Shown: positions 8,372 to 17,366 of the stretch, piece by piece | Layout of the letters: the number at the start of each line of letters is the position of its first letter | How positions within the stretch are numbered: the first letter of the stretch is position 1 | Source of the DNA: DATEPR01 sp036491115 | Lineage (GTDB): Bacteria; Actinomycetota; Actinomycetes; Mycobacteriales; Pseudonocardiaceae | Direction of reading: 5' to 3' | NCBI GenBank assembly: GCA_036491115.1 | Contig: DASXCQ010000078.1 | Span: forward strand, 124,001 to 188,000 | DNA: 64,000 nt | The notes under the pieces: generated by a model | The model's input: the letters and a program-made list of their open reading frames with translations, nothing else | What the model was told of the DNA's origin: nothing | Databases searched by the model: none | Program-made: the position numbers and the translations under genes

Positions 8372-8925
8372 GCGCGGAGTCCGTCCGCGATCACCGCGAG
8401 CGCCCGCCGAGGTATGTCCTGGTCCTGCTGGCGAGCGGCGAGGAAGACGGTGCCCAGCAGGGTGGCCAGGTCGTCTGTGGTGACGTCCGTGCGAACCGCG
8501 CCCGCTGCCTGGGCCCTGGCCAGCAGCGTGCCCATGGACGCGCGGATGCCGTCGCGGGCCTCGGCCAGTCCGTCGGAGATGTCGACGCCGGCCGCGGTCA
8601 GCGCGTCGGTCAGGTCGCGCTTCATGGCGCCCTGCTCGGCGAGTTCGTCGAGCATCGCGAAGAAGGCCGACCCCGGCTGCGGATCGGCGGCCCAGTGGCG
8701 GATCCGGTCGCCCATGGCGGTGATGCGGCCCAGCACGATGGTTTCGAACAGAGCTTCTTTGGTGGGGAAATGGCGGTACACGGTGCCCGCGCCCACGCCG
8801 GCCCGCCGGGCGATCTCGTCCAGCGGCACGGAAAGCCCCTCGGCCGCGAACGCCTCCTGTGCGGCGGTGATGATGCGCGCCCGGTTGCGCCTGGCGTCGG
8901 CCCGCATGCCGGGTTCAGCGGTCAT
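8368..8925 (-). CDS. TetR-family regulator
   Basis: A 185-residue TetR protein with the DNA-binding helix VPLDEIARRAGVGAGTVYRH followed by FPTKEAL. The C-terminal domain belongs to the small-molecule-responsive type common in actinomycetes. It converges on the methyltransferase and lies downstream of a small unknown gene on the same strand (8965-9198). Its target is unknown; there is no obvious divergent operon. Confidence 0.9.
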   Translation of the reverse strand: MTAEPGMRADARRNRARIITAAQEAFAAEGLSVPLDEIARRAGVGAGTVYRHFPTKEALFETIVLGRITAMGDRIRHWAADPQPGSAFFAMLDELAEQGAMKRDLTDALTAAGVDISDGLAEARDGIRASMGTLLARAQAAGAVRTDVTTDDLATLLGTVFLAARQQDQDIPRRALAVIADGLRA

Positions 8926-8964
8926 ACGTCCATTATCGCCGGTCCGGCGCCGTGTGCCGGGTGA

Positions 8965-9198
8965 TCAGGTGCGGTTGGAGTCGGCCTCGACCGGCCAGCC
9001 GGCCAGTTCGCGCACGGTGCGCTGGGCCAGGACCAGGCCGGAGACTTCGCCCTCGCTGAAGACGCGTTGCCGCAGAACGGCGGCGGGATCGTCGTCAGCG
9101 AGCCGTTCCGCCTCGTCGACGCCGATCTTCGCGCCGTGTTCCAACTCGGCCAGTCTGGCCAACAGTTCGGCGACCGCGACATGATCGACTCGCTCCAT
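8965..9198 (-). CDS. small hypothetical protein
   Basis: A 77-residue, mostly helical, acidic protein. I accept it because codon bias is strong and because TAGGGT lies exactly 7 nt before the ATG at 9198, the same leaderless spacing seen at several other genes in this window. The middle is rich in leucine and alanine (VAVAELLARLAELEHGAK). It may be co-transcribed with the TetR gene 39 bp downstream. No family recognised. Confidence 0.65.
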   Translation of the reverse strand: MERVDHVAVAELLARLAELEHGAKIGVDEAERLADDDPAAVLRQRVFSEGEVSGLVLAQRTVRELAGWPVEADSNRT

Positions 9199-9263
9199 GC
9201 GCCCAACCCTAGTACGCGCACCCGGACCGGCCGTGGCACCCGCCCGGCCGGTCCGGAATCGGG

Positions 9264-10076
9264 TCAGCTCACCACGCGGACGGTCCAGAAGTCGGAGGCC
9301 AGGCGGTGGTTGGTGAGGTAGGCGTAGGGCATGGAGAAGTAGCCGTCCTTGCCCCAGGAAGTGCCCCAGGAGTTGCGGACCAGGAAGCGTTGCTGCGTGT
9401 CGTCGTAACCGGTGGCCAGCACGGCGTGCCCGCCCAGTACCTGCTCACCCGGCCGGGGGAGCTGCGCCTCGCCGGTCGACGCGACCTCGTCGCTCTCGAA
9501 ACTCTGGTACACGGTGAAACCGAGGACGAACGGGAACCCGGCCGCGAGGCAGCCACGCATCTGGTCGATGTCCTGGCTCACCCGCTGGTAGGCCGTCGCG
9601 GTGTTGGCGAGCGCGTCCTGGTAGCACTGGTCGGTCGGCTTGGTCGCGGCGCGCGCGTTCGGCGGGAACACGGTGGTGTCCGGATCGGCGGCGACGCCGT
9701 CGTACGGCCATTCCGACTCGGCACAGACACCCTGCTTGCTCACGGTGCGCAGACCGTCCCGGATCTGGGCACCGGAGTCGGTGCTGACGTGCCCCTCGAT
9801 GGCCCGCTCGTTGTAGTAGATGAACAGGCGGGACGGCATGAAGTCGACCAGCTTCTGGTGCCGCAGCGCGAACTCGAACGCCCCAGCAATGGCGTTCGCG
9901 GTGCAACTGCCGAGTTTTCCCTGGTCGTACACCTCGGGCAGGCCGGTGCTCAGGTCGGTGTTGGTCGGGAGGGTGGCAAGTGCGGCACGCGGGGCGCTGA
10001 ACAGGTGATCGCGCGCGTCGGGCAGATCGGCGATCCACCCGTAGCGAGCGATCCGACGTCTCGCCGGACTGGTCAT
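9264..10076 (-). CDS. papain-like (C1 family) cysteine protease
   Basis: A 270-residue protein beginning at the ATG at 10076, which has a strong AAGGAGG eight bases upstream. The papain catalytic residues are all present: Gln52 and Cys58 in DQGKLGSCTANAIAG, His217 in GGHAVLATGYD, and Asn235 in VRNSWGTSWG. There is no signal peptide and no membrane segment, and the propeptide region is very short (about 45 residues before the mature-type start), so it appears cytoplasmic or exported by a non-Sec route. Bacterial C1 enzymes of this size exist but their substrates are poorly known. Confidence 0.93.
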   Translation of the reverse strand: MTSPARRRIARYGWIADLPDARDHLFSAPRAALATLPTNTDLSTGLPEVYDQGKLGSCTANAIAGAFEFALRHQKLVDFMPSRLFIYYNERAIEGHVSTDSGAQIRDGLRTVSKQGVCAESEWPYDGVAADPDTTVFPPNARAATKPTDQCYQDALANTATAYQRVSQDIDQMRGCLAAGFPFVLGFTVYQSFESDEVASTGEAQLPRPGEQVLGGHAVLATGYDDTQQRFLVRNSWGTSWGKDGYFSMPYAYLTNHRLASDFWTVRVVS

Positions 10077-10237
10077 GTCGGGAACCTCCTTGCTGACCGG
10101 CCGTCGCGGCCGGGAGTGATGGGAAACAGGAGGCGGGTCCGGGCCCGTCCGATACGCATAACCGGCGATCAACAGTGCTGTACCGGTGCAGTGGTTGCCG
10201 GCCGGCTACGTGTGCACGCCGGAGAACGTCCCCGCCC

Positions 10238-10981
10238 TCAGCGGGGATCGTCGGACGACGAGTTGTCCGACGACGAGTCCGGCGTGTTGTGGGCCGGCAA
10301 CCCCGCCGAACAAGGGTCGGCCCGGCGCGCCTGCCGGAAGAGGAACCCGACGGCGAACACCATCGGCGCGATCGTCGCGAACAATGCGAAGAGCAGGTCG
10401 AACACGCGCGACACCACCACGAAGGCGGCGGTCGGCAGCGCGAACGCCCAGCCGATGGTGACCAACGCCTCCACCACGAACAGGAGGCCGACACCACCCA
10501 CGACCACGCTGATCATCCGCGTGCCCGGCGGTCGGCGACGCGGTTGGCCGGGGCTGTCGATGACCAGGGGCCGGTTCTGGTGACGCTGGACGAAGGACGA
10601 GCCGATCGGGCGTCCGATGGCCACCGACGCCAGGAGGACCAGGCCGACGATCCCGCTGTAGATCGGGCGTTCCAGCTTGAACGGCAACGGATTGCCGTGG
10701 GTCAGGATGGTGAGCGCGAGCGCGCCGCCGAACCAGACAACGGCCGACGCCGTCAGCAGGATCGACCAGATCGGCCACCGGCGCCGCGACCGGGAGCGCA
10801 CCAGGGCGATGACCAGTTCCGCCCCCGCGGTGTAACCGAGCGCCGTCGCGTCGTCACCGACGAACGGCCGGGCGACGAAGTAGACCACCAACGGGACCAC
10901 CAGGAGGACCAGCAGCGTTCGCCACAATCGGGCTCGCGTGGGCCGCTGGCGCTCCGGGGAAACCGGTTGGTCTGGCGTCAT
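10238..10981 (-). CDS. polytopic membrane protein, VC0807-like
   Basis: A 247-residue protein with about six hydrophobic segments. The first half (VVYFVARPFVGDDATAL, then WSILLTASAVVW) and the loop LERPIYSGIVGLVLLAS resemble the VC0807 family of uncharacterised membrane proteins, in which an arginine-rich cytoplasmic loop follows the second helix. The C-terminus is a serine/aspartate-rich tail. A short hairpin (CCCCGC/GCGGGG, 10230-10246) sits on the stop codon and may help termination. It is divergent from the cassette at 11138. Function unknown. Confidence 0.75.
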   Translation of the reverse strand: MTPDQPVSPERQRPTRARLWRTLLVLLVVPLVVYFVARPFVGDDATALGYTAGAELVIALVRSRSRRRWPIWSILLTASAVVWFGGALALTILTHGNPLPFKLERPIYSGIVGLVLLASVAIGRPIGSSFVQRHQNRPLVIDSPGQPRRRPPGTRMISVVVGGVGLLFVVEALVTIGWAFALPTAAFVVVSRVFDLLFALFATIAPMVFAVGFLFRQARRADPCSAGLPAHNTPDSSSDNSSSDDPR

Positions 10982-11137
10982 GTCGCCAGTGTGCCGCGTG
11001 TCCGGCTCGGCGCGGTCGACCGCTGGTCCTGGTGCGCCAAGCGGCAGCGAACCGTACGTCGAAACGTGCCCGTACCGCATACTTCCGGTCCGCGCCCGGT
11101 GATTGCCTTACCGCAGGTGATCGGTGAGGGAGGCAGG

Positions 11138-11806
11138 ATGGCGACTGCGGACGAGGCGTGGGCATGGTTGGCGGCTCCGGTGGAGAAGCTGCGAGCGGGT
11201 GTCGTGGAACGACCGGGCGAATCCTGGCAGCAGCGCCGCGAGGACCTGCGCACCGAACTGGCGGCGGCCACCCGCGATTCCGTCGCCGACGAACTCCTGA
11301 CCTGGCTGGACGAGCTGTCCGACAGCGACCGGACCGCCATCGTGGACTCCGACGACCTGGCCGGCCACGTCTACCAGTGGCTGACCCGGCAGCTTCCGCC
11401 CGAGCAGCAACCGGCAGCGCCCCCGGCTCCGGCGGCGGCCTACGACGAGACCGCCTGGTACGCGCACCTCGCCCAGAACGGCCGCCAGTGGAACGGCACC
11501 GGGGAGAGTTGGGGCCCGTTCCGCGAGTGGTTCCTCTACTACGCGGCGGATGCCGGGTTCACCACGCCCGCGACCCAACTGCTCGACTACCTCCAACCGA
11601 TGGCGGCCGCCGACCGCGTCACGACGCTGGGCCAGTACGGCGTGACCATCCAGGCGCCCGCACCCGCCGAACCCGCGCCCGAGGTGACGGCCCAGCAACT
11701 GATGGCCGACGTGGTGGCCGAGAATCCGGAGTTCGCCGAGATCCCCGAGGAACGCCGTATCGAACTGACGAAGATGTTGCTGGCGGAAATGGAGTCGCAG
11801 TCGTGA
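11138..11806 (+). CDS. hypothetical protein coupled to a nuclease-like effector
   Basis: A 222-residue soluble protein. The ATG at 11138 follows GAGGGAGGCAGG. It has two helical parts separated by a proline/alanine-rich linker (residues about 90-105): an N-terminal acidic tryptophan-containing half (ADEAWAWLAAPVEKLRAG) and a C-terminal half with WNGTGESWGPFREWFLYYA. I do not recognise either. Its stop overlaps the GTG of the next gene (GTGA at 11803-11806), so the two proteins are made together. By analogy with other two-gene toxin units it could be a chaperone, adaptor or immunity protein; that is inference only. Confidence 0.8.
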   Translation: MATADEAWAWLAAPVEKLRAGVVERPGESWQQRREDLRTELAAATRDSVADELLTWLDELSDSDRTAIVDSDDLAGHVYQWLTRQLPPEQQPAAPPAPAAAYDETAWYAHLAQNGRQWNGTGESWGPFREWFLYYAADAGFTTPATQLLDYLQPMAAADRVTTLGQYGVTIQAPAPAEPAPEVTAQQLMADVVAENPEFAEIPEERRIELTKMLLAEMESQS

Positions 11807-12735
11807 CCAGTGCGAGGGACGCGCGCATCGAGGCCAAGGAACGAGAGTTCCTCAGAGCGGCGAAGAAGCGCTACCAGAACGCGACGAAAAAGGGCAACTA
11901 CCACCCGGACGACGACTCCAACGGCGGCTCCGACAGCGAGGTCGACGAGAACGCCACCCCCGTGCAGAGCGACTCGGAAGACGAGTTGATGCCGACGGAC
12001 AAGCAGAAGAGCAAGCGCAAGCTGGAGGAGATCGCCCAGCAACCGGAGGTGAAACGGGTCAAGATCGACACCGTCACCGTCGACACGTTGGGGCACATTC
12101 GCTACGTCGCCAACGGAGATCCCTTCTACACGCCCGCGGACCGTCCGGGCGCGGGCGGCATGCGGTCCACGGCGATCCTCGGGCCGGGTGGTGTCCTGAA
12201 CGTCAACAGCAAAGCGGATCGAACCGCGTTGCCGAACATCGACGCCGCCGAGGGGCGCTATGGCAAGGCTTTCCGGGCCGGCCATCTGCTCAACGCCTGT
12301 TTCGGCGGGTCCAACACGGATCCCGACAACCTCACGGCCCTGACGGCCAGCACGAACACCAGCCACAAGAGCTTCGACGAGAACGTCAAGCGGGCCGGTG
12401 GTGCCCTCGTCAAGGCGTACGAGGCGATGATGCAGATGGGTCTCGACGTCGACACCATCGACTACGGCATCAGCGTCGCCGTGGGCACGGACGGCTGGTG
12501 GACGAACGACCCGACCGATCCCGGTTACTTCGTGTGCGGCAAGCTGCTCTGCGCGGCGGATGTGGTGAACGTGCCGGTCCTGGCCGCGCTCGAAGCACAG
12601 CTCGACGCCACCCACGGCGTGGGCAACCGGCTCGCCGGTCACCAGAAGTTCGTGCAGGCGTTGCAGGTCGCGATCGATTCCGTACAGGGTTTCGTGGAGG
12701 ACGCGAACGACGCGAACGAGATCCCGAACGTGTGA
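11803..12735 (+). CDS. putative nuclease effector with acidic linker and NLS-like basic clusters
   Basis: A 310-residue protein starting with GTG in a GTGA overlap. Residues 1-32 are basic; 36-62 are an aspartate/serine-rich low-complexity stretch; 67-88 hold two basic clusters (KQKSKRK and KRVKI) about ten residues apart, like a bipartite eukaryotic nuclear localisation signal. Residues 158-191 (FRAGHLLNACFGG, then DNLTALTASTNTSHKSF) match the histidine/asparagine pattern of toxin-type DNA/RNA non-specific endonucleases, in which a GHLLN histidine and later NLxxLTxxxN residues form the metal site. There is no Sec or Tat signal. It resembles a delivered toxin, but no secretion apparatus is visible in the window. 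Confidence 0.8.
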   Translation: MTSARDARIEAKEREFLRAAKKRYQNATKKGNYHPDDDSNGGSDSEVDENATPVQSDSEDELMPTDKQKSKRKLEEIAQQPEVKRVKIDTVTVDTLGHIRYVANGDPFYTPADRPGAGGMRSTAILGPGGVLNVNSKADRTALPNIDAAEGRYGKAFRAGHLLNACFGGSNTDPDNLTALTASTNTSHKSFDENVKRAGGALVKAYEAMMQMGLDVDTIDYGISVAVGTDGWWTNDPTDPGYFVCGKLLCAADVVNVPVLAALEAQLDATHGVGNRLAGHQKFVQALQVAIDSVQGFVEDANDANEIPNV

Positions 12736-12736
12736 C

Positions 12737-14548
12737 TCAGCGCTGGGGGAGCAGGGCCGTGACGTTGTCGGCCGGCATGGGGCGGCCCAGGTGGTAGCCC
12801 TGGCCGTAGTCGCAGTCCAGGCCCTTGAGGTGGGTCGCCTGGGCGGCTTCCTCGATACCCTCCGCCGTCACTGAGACATCCAGGTCGTGGCTGAGCTTGA
12901 TCAGGGCCGGCAGGATGGTCAGGTTCGACCTGGCCGTCTTGGTCTGCGCGTCCAGGTCACGCAGGAAACTGGCCGCCAGCTTGAGATTCGTCACCGGCAA
13001 CTCGGAAAGGTAAGCCAGGCTCGAATAACCGGTGCCGAAGTCGTCGATCGCCAACCCGATCCCCAGATCGGCCAACCCGTGCACGATGTCCATCGCGTCG
13101 TCGTCGGTCCCGATGAACGCGCTCTCGGTGATCTCCAACTGCAGCAGTTCGGCCGGCCAGCCGGTGCGCCGCAACACGTCCGTGATACTGGCGAGCAGGC
13201 CCGGTGTGCGGATCTGCGCCACGGCCAGGTTCACACTCATGATCAGCGACTGCCCGGTCGACGCCCGCCATGCGGCCGCCTGTGCGCATGCCTTCTCCAG
13301 CAAGGCCAGGCCGAGCGGCACGATCAGTCCGGTGTCCTCCGCGGACGGAATGAACTGCCCTGGGCTGACCCAGCCGTGCACCGGGTGGTTCCACCGGGCG
13401 AGCGCCTCGACGCCGACCAACTCCTGGTCGGCCAGCCGCACCAACGGCTGGTAGGCCAACTCGAACTCGCCCCGCGCCAGCGCGCCGGGGATCTCCGCGG
13501 TCAGCGTGTGCCTGCGCACCTCGGCGGCGTTGCGGTCGGGGTCGAACAGCGCCCACCGGCCACCCTGGCGGTACCGGTCCTGATCGGTCTTCGCCCAGCC
13601 GACACTGATGTCGGCGGCCCGGATCAGCTCGGTCGCCTGCGCACCCGCTGCCGCGCGCTCGACGATGCCGGCGCTGGCGGTGATCGGGATCTGCATGCCG
13701 TCCAGGCGAATGGGATCAGCCAGCGTGCGCAACGCGCGGTCGGCGACCTTCGCCACGTCGTCACTGTCGTTCGTGCGCGCCACGCCGATGGCGAACGTGT
13801 CCGCACCCAGGTGGGCCAGGAAGTGGCCGTACCGCCCGGCCTGCGCGGACAGCCGGTTGCCCACGGCCAGCAGGACCTGGTCGGCCTTCTCCATGCCGAT
13901 CGAGTCGTTGATCGCCTTGAACCGGTCGAGATTGACCAGGCACAGCCCCAGCCGCGCGTCCACAGGCGCCCTGGCCAGCGTCTCCGCCAGCCAGCCGGTG
14001 AACTGGGCCCGGTTGGGCAGATCGGTCAACTGGTCGTGCAGCAGCGCGTGCTGCAACCGGCGGTGGAGCTTGCGCTGCTGGTCGCGCCACGCCGTGCGTT
14101 CCGCCTTGTTGATGTCCTCCGCCGCGCCCAGTGCCGCGTCGCGCAGCGACTCGGTGAAACCGGTGGCGACCTGGCCGAGCAGTGCGGCCAGCCGGCGCGG
14201 CGCCTGCTCGTCGTCGATGCCCAACTCGTCCAGCAGCCGGCCGCCGAGCAGGTCGATGGAGTCGCCCAGTGCCTTCGGCGACGAGATGTGGCTGGCCACC
14301 AGCGCGCGACCGATCGCCCGGCCCCGCGTCGGATCGAACGAATCGCTGGTCAACGCGTCGACGAGAGCCCGCAGCGCGTTCTCCAGCACCGCCCTGGCCG
14401 TGGACCTACCCTCCGGTACGAAGCTGGACCGCGCCACCACCCGCGCCCACAGCCGTGCCATCGCGCTCAGCCGCGTCTCCGGCGGCACCACCCGCAACAG
14501 CGGTGCGGCCGGGGCGTCGCGCTGTGGCGAACTGCCGTTCTCGGTCAT
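12737..14548 (-). CDS. GGDEF/EAL-domain protein (degenerate GGDEF, nearly complete EAL)
   Basis: A 603-residue cytoplasmic protein: a helical N-terminal region (1-165), a GGDEF domain (about 170-335) and an EAL domain (about 350-600). The cyclase signature is degenerate (GADTF at 248-252), so c-di-GMP synthesis is unlikely. The EAL part keeps Glu381, Asn440, Glu475 in EITES, Asp502-Asp503 in IDDFGTGYSS, Lys523 and Glu563. The aspartate normally two residues after that lysine is alanine (NLKLAASFL). It is therefore either a phosphodiesterase with an altered metal site or a c-di-GMP receptor. It converges on the nuclease-like gene with a 1-bp gap. Confidence 0.95.
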   Translation of the reverse strand: MTENGSSPQRDAPAAPLLRVVPPETRLSAMARLWARVVARSSFVPEGRSTARAVLENALRALVDALTSDSFDPTRGRAIGRALVASHISSPKALGDSIDLLGGRLLDELGIDDEQAPRRLAALLGQVATGFTESLRDAALGAAEDINKAERTAWRDQQRKLHRRLQHALLHDQLTDLPNRAQFTGWLAETLARAPVDARLGLCLVNLDRFKAINDSIGMEKADQVLLAVGNRLSAQAGRYGHFLAHLGADTFAIGVARTNDSDDVAKVADRALRTLADPIRLDGMQIPITASAGIVERAAAGAQATELIRAADISVGWAKTDQDRYRQGGRWALFDPDRNAAEVRRHTLTAEIPGALARGEFELAYQPLVRLADQELVGVEALARWNHPVHGWVSPGQFIPSAEDTGLIVPLGLALLEKACAQAAAWRASTGQSLIMSVNLAVAQIRTPGLLASITDVLRRTGWPAELLQLEITESAFIGTDDDAMDIVHGLADLGIGLAIDDFGTGYSSLAYLSELPVTNLKLAASFLRDLDAQTKTARSNLTILPALIKLSHDLDVSVTAEGIEEAAQATHLKGLDCDYGQGYHLGRPMPADNVTALLPQR

Positions 14549-14700
14549 GACGCTGCTTCCCGACGTGAGCGTGCGACTACGGACTGCCAGATCCCGACCC
14601 TGGGATCGGCGAAACTACCTGGGTACCCGGCCGTGTGATTGTGTCTCGGCAACAACCGAAAAGCCAGTGTGTCTGATCACGAACCTGTTGAAACGTCCGG

Positions 14701-15510
14701 TTACGGCTGCCGTGCGACGACGGCCAGCATGGCCGGCGGGGCCAAGTCGTCCGTTTCCTCCGGATCTGGATGCCAGTCCGTGACCGGGACGATGCCGGGG
14801 TCGACCACCTCCATCCCGCCCACCAGGGCCTTGATCTCGTCGGGTGTGCGCAGTCGGCCGGGGGTGGTGTGGTTGCTGCGGTAGAGATCGGTGACCCCTT
14901 GCTGTTCCCGGGTGAGTTCCGCCACTGCTGTACCGTGCGTGATGACGAGGTAACTGCCGCGGACCATCCAGGCCCGTAACCGCTCCATCGCCGCCGTTGC
15001 CTCGTCGAAGTCGCTGACGAAGTGCAGCACCCCGTTGAACATCGCCGCCACCGGTCGGTCGAAGTCGAGCAGCGCGGTGACCTCGCTGGTCACGATGTCG
15101 TCCATGTCCCGCAGGTCGGCCTGCAGTGCGTCGGCCAGCGGGTTGCCGGCCAGGATCGCCTTGCTGTGCGCGACCGCGACCGGGTCGATGTCGACGTACA
15201 CGACACGCGACTCCGGCGCCGCCGCCTGGGCGATCTCGTGCGTGTTGCCCAAGGTGGGGATGCCGGAGCCGATGTCCAGGAACTGCCGGATACCCGCGTC
15301 GCGCACCAGCCACTGTACGGAACGCCGGGTGAACGCACGAGTCGCATGGCCGACGGCGGCCGCGTTCGGCCAGACCTTGAGCGCCTGGTCGACGAACTCG
15401 CGGTCGGCGGCGAAGTTGTGGTAGCCGCCGAGCACGTAGTCGTAGACGCGCGCGGGATTGGGCACGCTGACCTCGACGCCTTCCGGCACCCAGTCAGGTG
15501 GTTCGGCCAC
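14701..15510 (-). CDS. Methyltransf_19 (PF04672) SAM-dependent methyltransferase, copy 1
   Basis: A 269-residue member of the actinobacterial PF04672 family: WVPEGVEVSVPNPARVYDYV, LGGYHNFAADREF, the SAM motif IRQFLDIGSGIPTLGNTHEI, VYVDIDPVAVAHSKAIL and LHFVSDF. I favour the GTG at 15510 over that at 15519 because AAGGA is properly spaced for it and the length then matches its two paralogues. It is the most diverged of three tandem copies and is separated from copy 2 by about 197 bp. The family's substrates are largely unknown. Confidence 0.93.
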   Translation of the reverse strand: MAEPPDWVPEGVEVSVPNPARVYDYVLGGYHNFAADREFVDQALKVWPNAAAVGHATRAFTRRSVQWLVRDAGIRQFLDIGSGIPTLGNTHEIAQAAAPESRVVYVDIDPVAVAHSKAILAGNPLADALQADLRDMDDIVTSEVTALLDFDRPVAAMFNGVLHFVSDFDEATAAMERLRAWMVRGSYLVITHGTAVAELTREQQGVTDLYRSNHTTPGRLRTPDEIKALVGGMEVVDPGIVPVTDWHPDPEETDDLAPPAMLAVVARQP

Positions 15511-15707
15511 GCCGCACACGTCCTTCGCGTTCCCCGCCAGCGTTCATGATCCAGCACAGGCTACTGCGTCGGCCACCACGGTTGGCATACCAGAGGATGA
15601 CGATGTCATTGCGTACCAACGATGTCACGCGACGTATGCCTCGATGTCACGGCCTGCGAGCGGCGATCGTCCTCATCGGACACGGAAGGTGACTGTGGGG
15701 TTGACGC

Positions 15708-16523
15708 TCAGCGTTGCCGCGCGACGACGGCGAGTACGGCCGGCGGTGGCGCGTCGTCGTCGTCCTCGACGGTCGCCAGATCGGGATGCCAGTCGTCCAC
15801 CGGCACGATACCCGGTTCGATCAGCTCCATACCGGACAGCATGGCCGCCAGTTGCTCCGGGTCGCGCAGGTACATGGCCGTGGGCGTGCGGTCCAGCAGC
15901 CGGCCCGCGCCCTGCTGCTGATCCTGCCAGTCGCGCAGGGCCGTACCGTGCGTGATGGTGAGGTAACTGCCGCTGACCGTGGCCGACCGGAGCTCGTCCA
16001 GGATGCCGGCCGGATCGTCCGCGTCGGACACGAAGTGCAGCACCGCGTTGAGGAGGACGGCGACCGGCCGGGTGAAGTCGAGCAGCCCGGTCACGTCCGG
16101 GTCGCGCAGGATCTCCACCGGTTTGGTCAGGTCGGCCTGCAACGCGTCGGCGAGCGGATTGTCGGCCAGGATGGCCTTGCTGTGCGCGACGGCGATCGGG
16201 TCGATGTCCACGTACACGACGCGCGCGTCGGGCGCGATCGCCTGGGCGATCTCGTGCACGTTGCCCAGCGTGGGGATACCGGAGCCGATGTCCAGGAACT
16301 GCCGGATGCCCGCGGCCACCAGCCACCGCACCGACCGGCCGACGAACGCACGGTTCGCCCGTAATATCGCGGTCGCGCCGGGCGCGACCGCCTCCAGTCG
16401 CTCGGCGTTCTCCCGGTCCACGGTGAAGTTGTGGTAGCCGCCCAGCATGTAGTCGTACATGCGGGCGACGTTGGGGACGGTGATCTCCACGCCCTCGGGC
16501 ACCCAGTCGGGCCGTTCGGTCAC
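15708..16523 (-). CDS. Methyltransf_19 (PF04672) SAM-dependent methyltransferase, copy 2
   Basis: A 271-residue paralogue with the same signatures (VARMYDYMLGGYHNFTVDRE, IRQFLDIGSGIPTLGNVHEI, VYVDIDPIAVAHSKAIL, LHFVSDADDPAGILDEL). The second of two GTGs (16523) is preferred: GAGGA lies nine bases before it, but abuts the GTG at 16532. It begins 17 bp after the stop of copy 3, so the two are surely co-transcribed. Confidence 0.93.
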   Translation of the reverse strand: MTERPDWVPEGVEITVPNVARMYDYMLGGYHNFTVDRENAERLEAVAPGATAILRANRAFVGRSVRWLVAAGIRQFLDIGSGIPTLGNVHEIAQAIAPDARVVYVDIDPIAVAHSKAILADNPLADALQADLTKPVEILRDPDVTGLLDFTRPVAVLLNAVLHFVSDADDPAGILDELRSATVSGSYLTITHGTALRDWQDQQQGAGRLLDRTPTAMYLRDPEQLAAMLSGMELIEPGIVPVDDWHPDLATVEDDDDAPPPAVLAVVARQR

Positions 16524-16540
16524 GCCGCACACTCCTCAGT

Positions 16541-17356
16541 TCAGGGCTGCCGCGCCAGCACCCCGATCACGGCGGGCAGCGGCTTGTCGTCCGGTTCGTC
16601 CAGGTCCGACGCGTCCGGATGCCACTCGGTGACCGGTACGACGCCGGGTTCGATCAACTCCATGCCGGACAGCAGCGCCGCCACCTGATCACCCGTGCGC
16701 AGGTGCAGTGACGTCGGCGTCTGCTGGTAGGTCTCCTCGATGCCCTCACGTTCCGCCGGCAGGCTCGCGATGGCGCTACCGTGCGTGATGCTGACGTAAC
16801 TGCCGCGCACCAGCGGCTCCCGGATCTTCGCGACGATGCCCGCCGGATCGTCCGCATCGGACACGAAGTGCAGTACCGCGTTGAGGAGCACGGCCACCGG
16901 CTTGCCGAAGTCGAGCAGCCCGGTGACGGCCTCGTGGTAGAGGATCTCCGTCGGGCGCCGCACGTCGGCCTCGATCACCGCGGCCAGCGGGTTGCCGGCC
17001 AGGATCGCCTCGCTGTGCGCCACCGCGACCGGATCGATGTCCACGTACACCACCCGCGCGTCCGGTGCCGCCGCCTGGGCGACCTCGTGCACGTTGCCCA
17101 GCGTGGGGATGCCGGAGCCGACGTCCAGGAACTGCCGGATGCCGGCGTTCACCAGCCACCGCACCACCCGGCCGACGTAGGCGCGGTTGGCGATGCCGAT
17201 CGTGGCCGCTCCGGGGGACAGCTTCTCCATCTGCGCCACGAACTCGCGGTCCACCGCGAAGTTGTGATAGCCGCCCAGGGCGTAGTCGTACATCCGGGCC
17301 GCGTTGGGCACGGTGATCTCGACGCCATCCGGCACCCAGTCGGGTCGCTGCTGCAC
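16541..17356 (-). CDS. Methyltransf_19 (PF04672) SAM-dependent methyltransferase, copy 3
   Basis: A 271-residue paralogue and the first methyltransferase of the run (AARMYDYALGGYHNFAVDRE, IRQFLDVGSGIPTLGNVHEV, VYVDIDPVAVAHSEAIL). The GTG at 17356 lies ten bases after the stop of the acetyltransferase gene, so translation is likely coupled to it and the order GNAT-copy 3-copy 2-copy 1 forms one transcription unit. Copies 2 and 3 share the segment LHFVSDADDPAGI and are closer to each other than to copy 1. Confidence 0.93.
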   Translation of the reverse strand: MQQRPDWVPDGVEITVPNAARMYDYALGGYHNFAVDREFVAQMEKLSPGAATIGIANRAYVGRVVRWLVNAGIRQFLDVGSGIPTLGNVHEVAQAAAPDARVVYVDIDPVAVAHSEAILAGNPLAAVIEADVRRPTEILYHEAVTGLLDFGKPVAVLLNAVLHFVSDADDPAGIVAKIREPLVRGSYVSITHGSAIASLPAEREGIEETYQQTPTSLHLRTGDQVAALLSGMELIEPGVVPVTEWHPDASDLDEPDDKPLPAVIGVLARQP

Positions 17357-17366
17357 GCCGGTAAGG

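Noticed and set aside
12000..12070. A leucine-zipper coiled coil in the nuclease-like protein
   Set aside because: The segment is short and broken by proline; the two basic clusters are the more striking property.
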